This document shows, in pieces, positions 45,842 to 55,327 of a stretch of DNA of 64,000 nt. The stretch is from positions 160,736-224,735 of the forward strand of contig NZ_JTJC03000008.1 in assembly GCF_000817735.3 (NCBI RefSeq). Reading direction: 5' to 3'. Source of the DNA: Scytonema millei VB511283 (lineage in GTDB: Bacteria > Cyanobacteriota > Cyanobacteriia > Cyanobacteriales > Chroococcidiopsidaceae). The notes beneath the pieces are model-generated. The model was not told where the DNA came from, ran no database searches, and was given only the letters and a program-made list of their open reading frames with translations. Made by a program: the position numbers and the translations under genes. Within the stretch, counting starts at the first letter, position 1, and each line of letters begins with the position of its first letter.

Positions 45842-46663
45842 ATGCGTAACGATGCCCACGATGAGCTATATACAACAGGACAGTTAGATGCTCCTGCTCA
45901 GATCCGGCAATGGCGAGTCGCATCCGCCTCAGTTCGAGGTACGAGCCACGAAAAGGTCGGACAGCTTTGTCAAGACGCTCATCATTGGGAAAAGTTGCCC
46001 ACGGGGGTTTTGGTAGCAGCAGTAGCTGACGGGGCAGGAAGTGCAGCTTTAGGCAAAGTCGGGGCAATTGTCGCCGCGCAAACGGCGGTAGAGACGATTT
46101 GTGCTGAAAGCTCCAGACTGCATTTGATTGACGACGAGCAGTCATGGCAGCGAATTCTGACTCAAGCTCTGGCAGCAGCAAAGACAGCAGTAGAAGCAGA
46201 AGCAGCCGTCTGTGGCAAGCAGGCGCGGGAGTTAGCGACGACGTTGATTTTAGCAGTTGCTACCCCAGAATTAGTCGCCGCAGTGCAGGTAGGTGATGGC
46301 TTGGCAGTAGCGAGCGATCGCGACGGTCAGATTTTTGCTCTGACTGCCGCTCAAAAGGGAGAATATATTAATGAAACAACTTTTCTAGTTTCCCCCCAAG
46401 CCTTGGAGACAGTCCAAGTCAACGTTTGGCGGGGAACAACGACAAATATTGCCGTGTTTTCAGATGGGTTGCAGATGCTTGCTGTGAACATGGGCGATGG
46501 TTCACCATACAAACCATTTTTTTCTCCCCTGTTTCAATTTATGGCAGGCGTGGAGGATGAGAGTGAAGCTAAAGAACAACTGGCGGCGTTTTTGCGATCG
46601 CCAAGAATTACGGAACGGACGGATGACGACTTGACTTTACTATTGGCGACGCTTGTGAGTTAA
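45842..46663 (+). CDS. PP2C-type serine/threonine phosphatase
   Basis: A metal-dependent protein phosphatase (PPM/PP2C, 273 residues). Motifs: QLCQDAHHW, VAAVADGAGSAALG (Asp-Gly pair), AAVQVGDGLAVASD and TDDDLTLLL. It lies between the vWA gene and the kinase gene and ends 7 bases before the kinase ATG. It should oppose the kinase in the TerY-P type triad. The start at ATG 45842 fits the family N-terminus. No membrane segment. Confidence 0.88.
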   Translation: MRNDAHDELYTTGQLDAPAQIRQWRVASASVRGTSHEKVGQLCQDAHHWEKLPTGVLVAAVADGAGSAALGKVGAIVAAQTAVETICAESSRLHLIDDEQSWQRILTQALAAAKTAVEAEAAVCGKQARELATTLILAVATPELVAAVQVGDGLAVASDRDGQIFALTAAQKGEYINETTFLVSPQALETVQVNVWRGTTTNIAVFSDGLQMLAVNMGDGSPYKPFFSPLFQFMAGVEDESEAKEQLAAFLRSPRITERTDDDLTLLLATLVS

Positions 46664-46670
46664 TTTTGCC

Positions 46671-48791
46671 ATGCGGTTGCAACGAAGCTCCAACAACCAA
46701 ATAATCACGTTGGACCCCAACTCTAGCCTCGGACATGGGGGAGAAGCCCGTGTCTTTACTGTACCGCAGAACGAGGCACTAGTAGCAAAGGTTTATCACA
46801 AGCCTAGAGAGATTCAGGCATCTAAGCTTACGGCAATGCTTGCTAACCCGCCAGATAACCCTATGGCAGGGCAAGGACATATTTCGATCGCTTGGCCTGA
46901 AGAGTTGCTGAGGTCAACTGATGGCAGCAATCGGGTGGTCGGCTTTCTGATGCCGCGAGTCAAAGGGATGCACTCCCTACTCGATTTTTACAATCCTAAA
47001 ACGCGACGGCAAAAATGCCCGTTCTTTAACTACCTCTATCTCCATCGAACTGCCCGTAATATTGCCGCTGCTATGGGGGCGCTGCACGCACGCGGCTATT
47101 GCGTTGGAGATGTGAACGAATCTAACATCTTAGCCAGCGATACTGCTCTCGTCACCCTTGTCGATACGGATTCGTTTCAAGTTCGCGACCTGCAAACGGC
47201 AGCTATTTATCGCTGCGGGGTCGGGAAGCCAGAGTTTACGCCGCCAGAACTGCAAGGAAAGAATTTCGGACAGATCGATCGCGCTCCAGAACACGATTTA
47301 TTTGGGCTAGCAGTCCTGATCTTCCAACTGCTGATGGAAGGGACGCACCCGTTTTCAGGAATTTATCAAGGTAGCGGCGATCCCCCACCTTATGCAGCAC
47401 GGATAGCGGCAGGGCATTTCACCTATGGCAGCAAACCAGTACCGTATAAGCCTACGCCAATTGCTCCAAACTGGGAGATCTTACACCCCAGCTTGAGGCA
47501 GTTATTTGTCAAGTGTTTTGATGCAGGTCATTCTCAACCCCATCTCCGTCCCAACGCCCAAACCTGGCAAGCTGCCCTCAAAGAAGCAGAAAACGCTTTG
47601 ACAACCTGTAGCGCCAACAATCAGCATCGCTACAGCGATCACCTGCAAAGCTGTCCTTGGTGCGAGCGGGCAGTAAAATTAGGCGGGCGCGACCCTTTTC
47701 CGTCCTTGGAGGCAGTCAGACAGAAAAAACACCTCCAACCTTTGCCGCCTAAGCGTACCCCGACCGTATATCGACAGTATCGAGCGCTCGATCGCTCCGC
47801 CGCTTATTATTCATCTGCCACGCTCAGCAAACACGCACCATTATTTTTAACACTGCCAAGAAGTCATAGAAGGCTGAGCCGCAGAAAGTTCAACCTGATG
47901 ATGATGGGAACGTTTAGTCTAGGAGCTGTGAGCTTGATCCTGCTGATGCAGGTGTTAAGTGACGTGCAACTGCCTTTTGACAGTCGTTTTAGCGTTACCT
48001 CTATCCCCGAACCACCAAGTGACGGTAAAGTAGCAGCAAAAAGCGGCAATAATTTTGTTGCCTACTACAAGCAAGGCGATGCTTATTACAAAGTAGGAGA
48101 CTATGAAGGGGCTATTGATAATTACGATCGCGCGATCAAGCTCAATCCCAAGGATGCTCAAGTCTATTTAAACCGAGGTAACGCCCTCTACGAAGTTGCC
48201 CAGCATAGCGGCGACCCCGACCGTACCTATCGCCGAGCGATTGAAGACTTCAATCGCACTCTGGGACTCAAACCCAACCAAGCCGAAGCCTATCTCAGTC
48301 GCGGCATGGTACGTTATGAAATTGCTCAGTATAGTAAAAATCCCGAAAAAGAATATCAGCAAGCCATTCAAGACTTCGATCGCTCTTTGCGGCTCAACCC
48401 CCGTGCTGCCAAAGCCCTGGTCAAACGTGGCATCGTTCACTACAAACTGGCACAGTATAAAGGGGACTTGAGTACGGGCTACAAAGCCGCAATTGGAGAT
48501 TTTAACCGAGCGCTTAGTATTGACTCCCAAGAAGCAGAAGCCTATCTCAAGCGAGGAATTGTTCGCTACGAGCTAGCTCAATATAGCGGACAGAGCGATC
48601 GCGAAGCGGTAGAAGATTTACAAACAGCCGCCAAACTGTTTCTCAAACAAGGCAATATCGAAGAATATCAACTCGCTTTAGGTAATATTTGCGTTGCTCT
48701 AGATAAGAATTGCGATTCCTTCCTGAGAAACCCAGAAAAGTTTATTCTTTCTAACCCGCAATCTCTCCCTGGAGAGGGAAAGCCTAAATGA
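46671..48791 (+). CDS. Protein kinase with zinc-ribbon-like motif, membrane anchor and TPR repeats
   Basis: A 706-residue kinase of the third position in the vWA-PP2C-kinase cluster. The kinase part (about 1-310) has Lys in ALVAKVYHK, catalytic GDVNESNIL (near 146; HRD is replaced by VGD) and DTD instead of DFG (near 165), a pattern seen in TerY-P-associated kinases. A cysteine/histidine motif (TTCSANNQHRYSDHLQSC, then CPWC near 328) may bind zinc. One membrane helix follows (FSLGAVSLILLMQVL, about 408-427), then at least five TPR units (about 460-680). The TPR end would face the periplasm if the kinase is cytoplasmic. Substrate unknown. Confidence 0.85.
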   Translation: MRLQRSSNNQIITLDPNSSLGHGGEARVFTVPQNEALVAKVYHKPREIQASKLTAMLANPPDNPMAGQGHISIAWPEELLRSTDGSNRVVGFLMPRVKGMHSLLDFYNPKTRRQKCPFFNYLYLHRTARNIAAAMGALHARGYCVGDVNESNILASDTALVTLVDTDSFQVRDLQTAAIYRCGVGKPEFTPPELQGKNFGQIDRAPEHDLFGLAVLIFQLLMEGTHPFSGIYQGSGDPPPYAARIAAGHFTYGSKPVPYKPTPIAPNWEILHPSLRQLFVKCFDAGHSQPHLRPNAQTWQAALKEAENALTTCSANNQHRYSDHLQSCPWCERAVKLGGRDPFPSLEAVRQKKHLQPLPPKRTPTVYRQYRALDRSAAYYSSATLSKHAPLFLTLPRSHRRLSRRKFNLMMMGTFSLGAVSLILLMQVLSDVQLPFDSRFSVTSIPEPPSDGKVAAKSGNNFVAYYKQGDAYYKVGDYEGAIDNYDRAIKLNPKDAQVYLNRGNALYEVAQHSGDPDRTYRRAIEDFNRTLGLKPNQAEAYLSRGMVRYEIAQYSKNPEKEYQQAIQDFDRSLRLNPRAAKALVKRGIVHYKLAQYKGDLSTGYKAAIGDFNRALSIDSQEAEAYLKRGIVRYELAQYSGQSDREAVEDLQTAAKLFLKQGNIEEYQLALGNICVALDKNCDSFLRNPEKFILSNPQSLPGEGKPK

Positions 48792-48980
48792 GGAGTGAGA
48801 AGCGAGGAGTGAGAGAAAGAGAGTGGTGCGTGAAGCAAGGGAGTGGGGTGTGGGGTGCAAGAATTTTGAATTTTGAATTTTGAATTTTGAATTGTTTTGC
48901 TCCCTCAGCTCCCTCAGCTCTCTTCTCTCCTTTGTCCTCCTTGTCCCCTCACTCCTCACTCCTCGCTCCTCGCCCCTAGT
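48792..48980. repeat. Cluster of heptamer tracts (GAGGAGT, GAATTTT, CTCCCTCAG-type, CTCCTCA)
   Basis: Between the convergent kinase and TolC genes: AGGAGTG/AGAAGCG units (about 48790-48815), GAATTTT about four times (about 48863-48892), GCTCCCTCA-type units (about 48898-48920), and CTCACTC/CTCGCTC units (about 48948-48975). Different sequences, one 7-bp period. Confidence 0.85.
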
Positions 48981-50831
48981 TCAGCGTTGCTGACCAGAGC
49001 TAATCGATCGCTGAATCTGAGCTAAGGCGCGGTTGTAGTTTAGAATCGCATTGACTCGATCGCCTTCCGCTTGAGTTAAGTCATCCTCAGCATCAATCAC
49101 TTCTGTTTGCGTCCCTACACCTGCTTGAAATCTGAGGCGTGCCAATCGCAGCGCTTCCCGCGATTGTTCTAAAGCAACAGAGGTTGTTTGAATGTTTTCT
49201 AAGTTAGACTGCAACTGAGAGAAAGCTTGTTCTACTTCAAAGCGAATTTGGTTGCGCTGTCCGGCAAAATTAGTTTCAGCGATCGCGATATCCGCCTCTT
49301 CCTGCCTAGCTCTCGCTCTTGCCGCTCCACCATCAAATAAACTTAAGTTTAATCTTCCTCCTAAAGAGTAGCCATCTTCAAAGTTTGTGCCATCGTCAAA
49401 GGTATCACTCAGGTTATATTCGGCAGCAAGACTAATTCGCGGTCCTAATTCAGCTAAGGCAGCACGCCGTTGTTGTTCGCTAATATTACGCTGTGCTAAT
49501 TGTTGTTCTAGTTCGGCACGATTTCTAAAAGCAAGCACAATACTGTCTTCTAAGGAAAAGTTCCACTGTCCGGCAACTCCTACCGGATCGGCAGCCGTAA
49601 CCACGATGGAGTCGTTTAAATTAATTCGCGTGGCAATTTGACGGCGGGCAATCCGCTGCTGGCTTAAGGCATCGGTTAATCTTTGGGTAGCCTGTGCCAA
49701 CTGTACCTGAGCTTGGAGGACGGCAAAGCGAGTTCCTACCCCAGCTTGTTCTAAGGCTTGGGCATCGCGTAAACTTGCCTGAGCATTGTTGACAGAAGAT
49801 CGCTGAATCCGTACTTGTTCGTCAGCTCGTTGCAATTCGTAATAATCATTGGCAACGTTAAGGCGTAGTTCTTCCTGCGTCCGTTCTAAATCTAACCGAT
49901 TAAAACGTAACTGTTCTTCGGCAGCGCGAATGTTAGCAGGACGTAAACCAGAAGTGAATAAATCATAGCTGAGCGAGAGATTGCCGCTGACATCAGTATC
50001 GCTATTATCGATATCTGGCTGAAAGAAAGATGGCTCTGGCTCTTCGCTGAAAAGATATCGACCGGTATTTGTTACACCAGCACCCAGATCTAAGCGGGGA
50101 TATTCTGCTGCTAAAGCCTGTCGTAGCTGTGCTTGACTCCGTTCTACGTTCAGCCTTGCTTCTCGCAGCTGCGTGCTGTTGCGCTGTGCTAGGTCTAACG
50201 CCTGCTGGAAAGTAATTGGTTGAGCGCCCACAACCTGTACTTCTTCTGGTTTGGTGGGAAATCGCAGCGGATTGGGATTGGGATTGAGATAACTAGGTAT
50301 TTGAGCCTTGCGATCGTTTAACTGAGAATTAGCAGGCGGCTGGGCTGGTTTAGGTTTGGTTGTTGGTTGTTGGCTTACAGTTGTTGGTAGTTGACGGTTG
50401 ATGGTTGACGGTTGATGGTTGACGGTTGATGGTTGACGGTTGATGGTTGACGGTTGACGGTTGACGGTTGACGCTGGCGCTACATGCCGTGAAGACGGTT
50501 GATGCTCCTCTACTCCTCTGCCCCTCTGCTCCTCTGCTCTCTTCCCCCGACTCCCGACTCCCGACTCCCGACTCCCAATTTCCTGGTTTGACAAGAGAAC
50601 CGAGGCTTGGGAGTGATGGAACGAGCCGTTTGCTTGCAGGTAAGCTTGTTTGGTAGCTTTAATTGACTGAGTTTTACTAGGTTCAGATTTCATCGCGATC
50701 GCATTATCGACAGACGGAGTTTCGCTCGCGATCGCTGGTGCTGGTTCGATCTTAATTAGCTCTGTTGCTAAGAGTGCTACAGCTAGACTCGAACAAAAGT
50801 TACGCACTAGAAATAAATGCTGTTGTTTCAC
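48981..50831 (-). CDS. TolC-family outer-membrane efflux/export channel with a repeat-expanded N-terminal linker
   Basis: An outer-membrane channel (616 residues) of the TolC/OEP family. A signal-like hydrophobic start (FCSSLAVALLATELIKI) is followed by a long disordered linker (about 40-205), then two OEP repeats (about 210-400 and 410-610) rich in coiled-coil sequence (TFQQALDLAQRNSTQLREAR). The linker is encoded by the same heptamer families as the intergenic tracts: DNA 50391-50473 (GGTTGAC/GGTTGAT) gives NRQPSTI/VNRQPST units with 7-residue period, 50507-50540 and 50545-50577 give EEQRGRGVEE- and SRESGVGSRG-like parts. The reading frame is kept. It is divergent from the HlyD-GT2 cluster and likely its outer-membrane exit. 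Confidence 0.85.
   Translation of the reverse strand: MKQQHLFLVRNFCSSLAVALLATELIKIEPAPAIASETPSVDNAIAMKSEPSKTQSIKATKQAYLQANGSFHHSQASVLLSNQEIGSRESGVGSRGKRAEEQRGRGVEEHQPSSRHVAPASTVNRQPSTINRQPSTVNHQPSTINRQLPTTVSQQPTTKPKPAQPPANSQLNDRKAQIPSYLNPNPNPLRFPTKPEEVQVVGAQPITFQQALDLAQRNSTQLREARLNVERSQAQLRQALAAEYPRLDLGAGVTNTGRYLFSEEPEPSFFQPDIDNSDTDVSGNLSLSYDLFTSGLRPANIRAAEEQLRFNRLDLERTQEELRLNVANDYYELQRADEQVRIQRSSVNNAQASLRDAQALEQAGVGTRFAVLQAQVQLAQATQRLTDALSQQRIARRQIATRINLNDSIVVTAADPVGVAGQWNFSLEDSIVLAFRNRAELEQQLAQRNISEQQRRAALAELGPRISLAAEYNLSDTFDDGTNFEDGYSLGGRLNLSLFDGGAARARARQEEADIAIAETNFAGQRNQIRFEVEQAFSQLQSNLENIQTTSVALEQSREALRLARLRFQAGVGTQTEVIDAEDDLTQAEGDRVNAILNYNRALAQIQRSISSGQQR
50391..50473 (-). repeat. Heptamer tract GGTTGAC/GGTTGAT inside the tolC-like gene
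   Basis: About twelve 7-bp units alternating GACGGTT and GATGGTT. Because 21 bp equals three units, the protein repeats every 7 residues (for example VNRQPST, INRQPST, VNHQPST, INRQLPT). Identical units are intergenic at 2837 and 58770. Confidence 0.9.
50507..50577 (-). repeat. Further heptamer tracts inside the tolC-like gene (CTCCTCT and ACTCCCG)
   Basis: CTCTGCTC/CTCTGCCC-type units at about 50507-50540 and ACTCCCG about four times at 50545-50577. Together with the upstream 16-mer copy at 50487-50502 they make up most of the N-terminal linker. Confidence 0.8.
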
Positions 50832-51660
50832 CGCACTTCCTCACACGAAAATTTCAGACACCGAAAGCGACAATGACTCGATCGGTCGCTCCGTAAAAAT
50901 CATAAATAAAAAATCAAATCATAAATATTAAGCTACTATTTGGGGCGCGATCGCCTGTACTCAGATCCGCGAGCGAGTGTCGTAGTCGGATCGCCACTGG
51001 CAAGCCCAGCATCGATCGAACGAGTAGCATTCTACTATATAGTTCGGCATATACCAAAAGGCTTAGCACGCATCGAAAGCTATTTTGACATTAAACCACA
51101 AATTCAGTTATCAGTTATTAGGGAGCGCACGAGCAGTCAACTGTCAACCGTCAACTAAATACCAATTATCAATTGTCGATCTCAAAGAAATACTTAAGAA
51201 ATTGTCTTTCTCTTTACAATAAGTATTTTGGATTACATAATTGACGAACACGATCGTGTCAAAAATTCCTCATCTAGAGATCGCGCTGAATTTAGCGATC
51301 CCCGAACGGAGAAGTTAGCCTCTAATTGAGAAATGATGGGAATTGTGGATTTCTTTCCCTACACGCCGAAACCACATCCTATCGAGCGCTCTAATCAGAA
51401 TTCATCTACACGTACACCGTAATAGTACGGGTTCGTTGCTGCTTGTTCCATAGCTGAAATCGGTACTTTCACTGTGGAGGAGGCTGCTGAGTCGCGCTTA
51501 TGGTTTGGCTGAATCGCAAGCTCATTTGCGAAATTGCCGTAGCCGCCAGAATACTACCAACTTTACCTTGGAGCCGAAGCGATCGCGTCGGTGTTGCGCT
51601 CAAACAGGCTCTAGTACCAAGAAATCAGAACGAATTGCCAACCACCACCAAGAGGATCTC
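50832..51660. other. 830-base divergent spacer between TolC and HlyD genes
   Basis: It should hold the promoters for both sides. A 17-mer repeat copy lies at 51121-51137 beside GTCAACTG-type units. A palindrome ACACGATCGTGT occurs near 51248. An open frame of 29 codons starts at 51333 without a ribosome site and is not annotated. Part of the sequence 51505-51660 is an open extension of the HlyD frame. Confidence 0.4.
51121..51137 (+). repeat. 17-mer repeat GGGAGCGCACGAGCAGT (copy 2)
   Basis: Identical to the copies at 13738-13754 (minus strand) and 63866-63882; here followed by CAACTGTCAACCGTCAAC heptamer-like sequence. Confidence 0.75.
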
Positions 51661-52914
51661 ATGAGTTTATCTCCTGAAATTGCGTCTGCCCGCAAGCCAG
51701 AGACAGAAATATCCCGGGTTTGGATGTTCAAAATGTTGCGACTGGGTTTTATTGTCAGCGTCGGTAGTGTTGCGGCTACTTTCGTTTGGAAGAACTATAC
51801 CCAAGTTGAGAGTCGCCAAGCTTTTGTTAACGCCGAAATTATCGACGTGCGTAACCCCATCGCTGGTAATTTGATGCTCGACAGCCTCCAACCTGGACAG
51901 TGGCTTACCGCAGGTAAGGCGATCGGACGAGTCGAAAACTTGCGTCAAGTCGCCGAACTCGAAATCAAACAGCAAGAACTCAAATCGCGCCTGCAAGTCA
52001 CCCAGCAAAAACAACAGGGCATTCAACAACAGATTCGCGATCGCCGCCGTCAATTAGCACAATTTGCGTCTGAAGTTGCAGCCCAGAAACAACTTGATGG
52101 CATGTTTGCTCAGCAGCAGGTTGAAGCAGCCCAAAGCGAACTCGATCGCGTCACTGTTGCTGCTCAAACTGCTAAAGTCGATCGCGATCGCGCCCAGGAG
52201 TTGTTAGAGGCTGGGATCGTTCCCCCGGCTACAGCCGAAAAAGATTTTCTCCGCTACGAACAAGCGCAAGCTGAAGAGAAAAAAGCGCAGGCGCTTCTAG
52301 CCCAAGCACAACAGCGATTGAGAGCGGCTCAAGCCGGATTGCAAATCGACGGTTCCCGCACTTTGAGCTATTCCGAGATTCGTCAAAGGGAAATCAATAC
52401 CGAAATTGCCGACTTACAACGCCAAGCAGCCCAAATGCGCGTAGAAGCGAGAACTACCGAGCTAGAACTAGCAAAACTGATCCAGCAGACCCGATTGAAT
52501 AAAGTTGTGGTAATTTCCGCTCCGACTACGGGGGCTGTGTGGTCTGTTGATGCCAAAGGTGGAGAGTATCTTGCTTCGAGTACTCCGGTGCTGCGGGTTT
52601 TGAATTGTCAAAATCGCTGGGTGGATGCTTTCTTCTCGGAAGATAGTACGAAAAACCTGACCCCAGGAATGGCTGTACAAGTGCGTTTGGTGGGAGGAGG
52701 CGATCGCTTCATACCAGGAAAAATAGAATCGCTCCGCAGCGGTTCGGGACGGGTCGCTACAGGCTACGATGTCGCCGTTCCACCCCCAGAAAGCACCCAG
52801 AAACAAGTTGCAGTCAGAATCAATCTCGATTGGTCTGCGGCTCCTAATGCCGTCAATTTCTGCGATGTCGGACGCAGTGCCGAAGTTCGCTTTCCGAAGC
52901 GTCTCACTCTGTAG
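51661..52914 (+). CDS. HlyD/MFP-family periplasmic adaptor
   Basis: A membrane-fusion adaptor (417 residues) with one N-terminal membrane helix (LRLGFIVSVGSVAATFVW, about 24-41), a barrel-sandwich hybrid domain (NAEIIDVRNPIAGNLM), a long coiled coil (about 95-290, rich in Gln/Arg/Glu) and a C-terminal beta barrel (TGAVWSVDAKGGEYLASSTP, VLNCQNRWVDAFFSED). The start is set by GAGG at 51652-51655 before ATG 51661; the open frame up to 51505 lacks this. Cyanobacterial adaptors of this kind are known partners of cellulose-synthase-like enzymes in an export system without BcsB. It is followed by a GT2 synthase 122 bases on. Confidence 0.87.
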   Translation: MSLSPEIASARKPETEISRVWMFKMLRLGFIVSVGSVAATFVWKNYTQVESRQAFVNAEIIDVRNPIAGNLMLDSLQPGQWLTAGKAIGRVENLRQVAELEIKQQELKSRLQVTQQKQQGIQQQIRDRRRQLAQFASEVAAQKQLDGMFAQQQVEAAQSELDRVTVAAQTAKVDRDRAQELLEAGIVPPATAEKDFLRYEQAQAEEKKAQALLAQAQQRLRAAQAGLQIDGSRTLSYSEIRQREINTEIADLQRQAAQMRVEARTTELELAKLIQQTRLNKVVVISAPTTGAVWSVDAKGGEYLASSTPVLRVLNCQNRWVDAFFSEDSTKNLTPGMAVQVRLVGGGDRFIPGKIESLRSGSGRVATGYDVAVPPPESTQKQVAVRINLDWSAAPNAVNFCDVGRSAEVRFPKRLTL

Positions 52915-52983
52915 CATTTCGAGCTTGAGTTATGAAATCTTCGTGTGGGTTGTTATCGATCGTGAGTCATTGGTAAGACATTT

Positions 52984-53020
52984 CTGACTTACGACTTACG
53001 ACTTACGACTTACGACTTCA
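52984..53020. repeat. Heptamer tract ACTTACG (about 5 units)
   Basis: Near-perfect GACTTAC units between the HlyD and synthase genes, ending about 16 bases before the synthase ATG, so they lie in its leader. Confidence 0.88.
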
Positions 53021-53036
53021 AAGGATGTAGTTAAGA

Positions 53037-55229
53037 ATGCGATTTAGAACTTCCTGGTATAACCACACAGAACGAGTGCTGATAGTCATAGCACTAATCT
53101 TGGTAGGAATTTGGTCGATTCAACAGCTCAACTGGTTGGATTTAATGGCTGAGTTGCTGAATTTTTGGCAGTGGGGACAAGCATCTTTTTCTAATGTGGT
53201 TAGTTCCCTGCACGTTCTGCTCTTTCCTTCCGTGCTGGGTGTTGCTGCTGCCACGATCGCAATTCATGCTTTTCCTAGTTTTCCGCCAGTTTGGGTAAGG
53301 GTGGCTGTTTCTAGCATAGTGGTGCTGCTAGGCTTACGTTACTTGACTTGGCGATTATTTATCACGCTTAACTTTAGCGATTTTTGGAACGGTAGCCTCA
53401 GCTTGTTGTTTTTGGCGATCGATATCGCCGGATTTGTGGTCTGTGTTGCCTCTTTGTGCCACATGAGTTTTATTACCAACCGTTCCCCCCAGGCAGATCG
53501 CTTGTCAAAAGCCGTGATTGCTGGGACTTATTGCCCTTGGGTAGACGTGTGGATTCCGACTTACAACGAACCAGTGGAACTGTTGCGACGGACAATTATC
53601 GGCTGTCAGGCGATGGATTATGCCAATAAGCGGGTGTATTTGTTAGACGATAAGCGCCGTCCGGCAATGCGATCGCTCGCCGAGGAATTAGGTTGTGTTT
53701 ATCTCTGTCGCCCCGATAATCGCCATGCAAAAGCAGGTAATCTCAACCATGCCATGAAACAAACTCAAGGGGAATTAATTGTTTCCTTTGATGCTGATTT
53801 TATTCCTACTCGCGAATTTCTGACGCGCACGGTGGGATTTTTTCAAGACCCACAAGTTGCTTTAGTGCAAACTCCTCAAACTTTCTATAATGGCGATCCG
53901 ATCAAGCACAATTTAGGTTTAGGTGGAATTTTAACCAACGATCAGGATTTATTTTTTCGCCTAGTTCAATCTGGTAGAGATACTTTTAACTGCGTCATTT
54001 GTTGCGGTTCTTCTTTCATCATGCGCCGTCACGCCGTGGAGAAAGTTGGTGGTATTCCTACCGAAACTCTTTGCGAAGATCTTTTAACTTCAGTCAAACT
54101 TCAAGCAGCAAAATACAAGGTTTTATATTTAAATGAAGCCTTGTCTGCTGGTGCTTCAGCCGAAAATATTGGTGGCTACATCGATCAGCGGATTCGTTGG
54201 GGACAAGGAACGCTACAAACTCTATTTTGTTCCCTTAATCCTTTAACCATGCCAGGGCTGAATTTAGTTCAACGCTGCTTTTATGCTATTGGAATCTTAG
54301 GCTGGTTGCTAACAGGTTTGCAGATATTTTCCTTGCTCGTACCTTTAGGATTTCTCTTATTAGGATTGATGCCGTTAAAAGCGGAAATGGATGAATTGCT
54401 TTTCTTTTGGCTACCTTATTATTTAATCAATCTCACCGTATTTGCTTGGTTAAATGGTAGCAAGCGATCGTCTTTGTGGGCTGATGTTTACGCCAACATC
54501 ACCTGCTTTCCTTTGGCATTAATGACTGTTAAAACACTAATGAATCCGTTTGGAAAAGGTTTTAAAGTCACGCCTAAAGGTGTAGATGCTAGTGGGGTAG
54601 CTGTAAATTGGCAAGTTGCTTATCCGCTCATTTTCACTCTAGGATTGTATGTTATTGCCCTCGCCGTGCATTTATTTGGTTTGCAGTGGGAAGGTAAACC
54701 AGTCAGTCCAGGGTTTAGTATTTTTTGGGGAATTTATAATGCTTGCGTGTTAGCGATCGCCATTCAAGTTGCGATCGACGTTCCCCAAGAAGTTTTGTCT
54801 ATTAGTTTTCCGCATCAACTTTCTTGTCAGTTAATTTTAGGCGATCGCATTATTGATGGTCATACGGTTGAAATATCACAGAAAGGGGCAAAAATTCAGC
54901 TTGACTCATTTCCGACAAATTATCCTTCAGACACAGTTAGCCAAATTGATATTCCATTTCTGGAACTGAAAACATTAGCTCTAATTTGCCTTCCCAGCCG
55001 TACAGCCAAAAATGGCACGAAAATAGAAATAGAATTCGTGAGTTTGACCTTAGAACAAGAGCGCCGACTGATAGAATTTCTTTTCTGTCGCCCCGGTCAA
55101 TGGCAAGAGACTCCCGTAAGTGAATTCAAATCTTTTTGGGCGTTGATTACCTCTGTCTTTCGTTTATATCCCTTAGCTGAAACTCAGAGAGTTAATAGCA
55201 ACGCTATAACCACATTAATTAAGTCGTAA
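53037..55229 (+). CDS. Cellulose-synthase-like GT2 glycosyltransferase with PilZ domain (synthase 2)
   Basis: A processive inner-membrane polysaccharide synthase (730 residues), BcsA/CesA-like. Membrane helices lie before (about 15-150) and after (about 410-575) the catalytic domain. Motifs: DDKRRPA (near 204), DAD (DADF near 252), QTPQTFYN, CED in the TED position (near 346), QRIRW (near 384). A PilZ-like tail (about 590-690) starts SFPHQLSCQLILGDRIIDGH and lacks a clear RxxxR, so cyclic-di-GMP binding is doubtful. Context is informative: an HlyD adaptor precedes it, TolC lies upstream on the other strand, and two GH26-like hydrolases follow. The stop codon is supplied by a GTAAGTC heptamer tract. 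Polymer identity is unknown. Confidence 0.87.
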   Translation: MRFRTSWYNHTERVLIVIALILVGIWSIQQLNWLDLMAELLNFWQWGQASFSNVVSSLHVLLFPSVLGVAAATIAIHAFPSFPPVWVRVAVSSIVVLLGLRYLTWRLFITLNFSDFWNGSLSLLFLAIDIAGFVVCVASLCHMSFITNRSPQADRLSKAVIAGTYCPWVDVWIPTYNEPVELLRRTIIGCQAMDYANKRVYLLDDKRRPAMRSLAEELGCVYLCRPDNRHAKAGNLNHAMKQTQGELIVSFDADFIPTREFLTRTVGFFQDPQVALVQTPQTFYNGDPIKHNLGLGGILTNDQDLFFRLVQSGRDTFNCVICCGSSFIMRRHAVEKVGGIPTETLCEDLLTSVKLQAAKYKVLYLNEALSAGASAENIGGYIDQRIRWGQGTLQTLFCSLNPLTMPGLNLVQRCFYAIGILGWLLTGLQIFSLLVPLGFLLLGLMPLKAEMDELLFFWLPYYLINLTVFAWLNGSKRSSLWADVYANITCFPLALMTVKTLMNPFGKGFKVTPKGVDASGVAVNWQVAYPLIFTLGLYVIALAVHLFGLQWEGKPVSPGFSIFWGIYNACVLAIAIQVAIDVPQEVLSISFPHQLSCQLILGDRIIDGHTVEISQKGAKIQLDSFPTNYPSDTVSQIDIPFLELKTLALICLPSRTAKNGTKIEIEFVSLTLEQERRLIEFLFCRPGQWQETPVSEFKSFWALITSVFRLYPLAETQRVNSNAITTLIKS

Positions 55230-55245
55230 GTCGTAAGTCGTAAGT
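55219..55245. repeat. Heptamer tract GTAAGTC at the 3' end of synthase 2
   Basis: AAGTCGT units run through the stop codon of the synthase gene. Confidence 0.85.
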
Positions 55246-55266
55246 AGGGTGGGCATTGCCTACCTT
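55243..55266. repeat. GTAGGGTGGGC palindrome after synthase 2
   Basis: GTAGGGTGGGC-ATT-GCCTACCTTAC pairs over most positions. It lies 14 bases after the stop and may mark the mRNA 3' end, though the hydrolase gene follows 60 bases later. Confidence 0.55.
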
Positions 55267-55327
55267 ACACCTGCTTCGTAAAACAAAGCAAAGAAATAGC
55301 AACACAAAAATTTGTGACTTGTGAATA

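Noticed and set aside
50391..50480. Heptamer tract that might look like a CRISPR array
   Set aside because: Units are 7 bp, contiguous and lack spacers; no cas gene is present anywhere in the window.
50940..51158. 72-codon frame upstream of the HlyD gene
   Set aside because: It runs through the 17-mer and heptamer-like repeats, and its product has no domain-like pattern or start site.
51333..51422. 29-codon frame (MMGIVDFFPY...) upstream of the HlyD gene
   Set aside because: No ribosome site and no recognised homology; could be chance in a long spacer.
51505..51660. N-terminal extension of the HlyD protein
   Set aside because: The first 52 codons lack a signal or family similarity, while GAGG precedes ATG 51661, where the family-like sequence begins.
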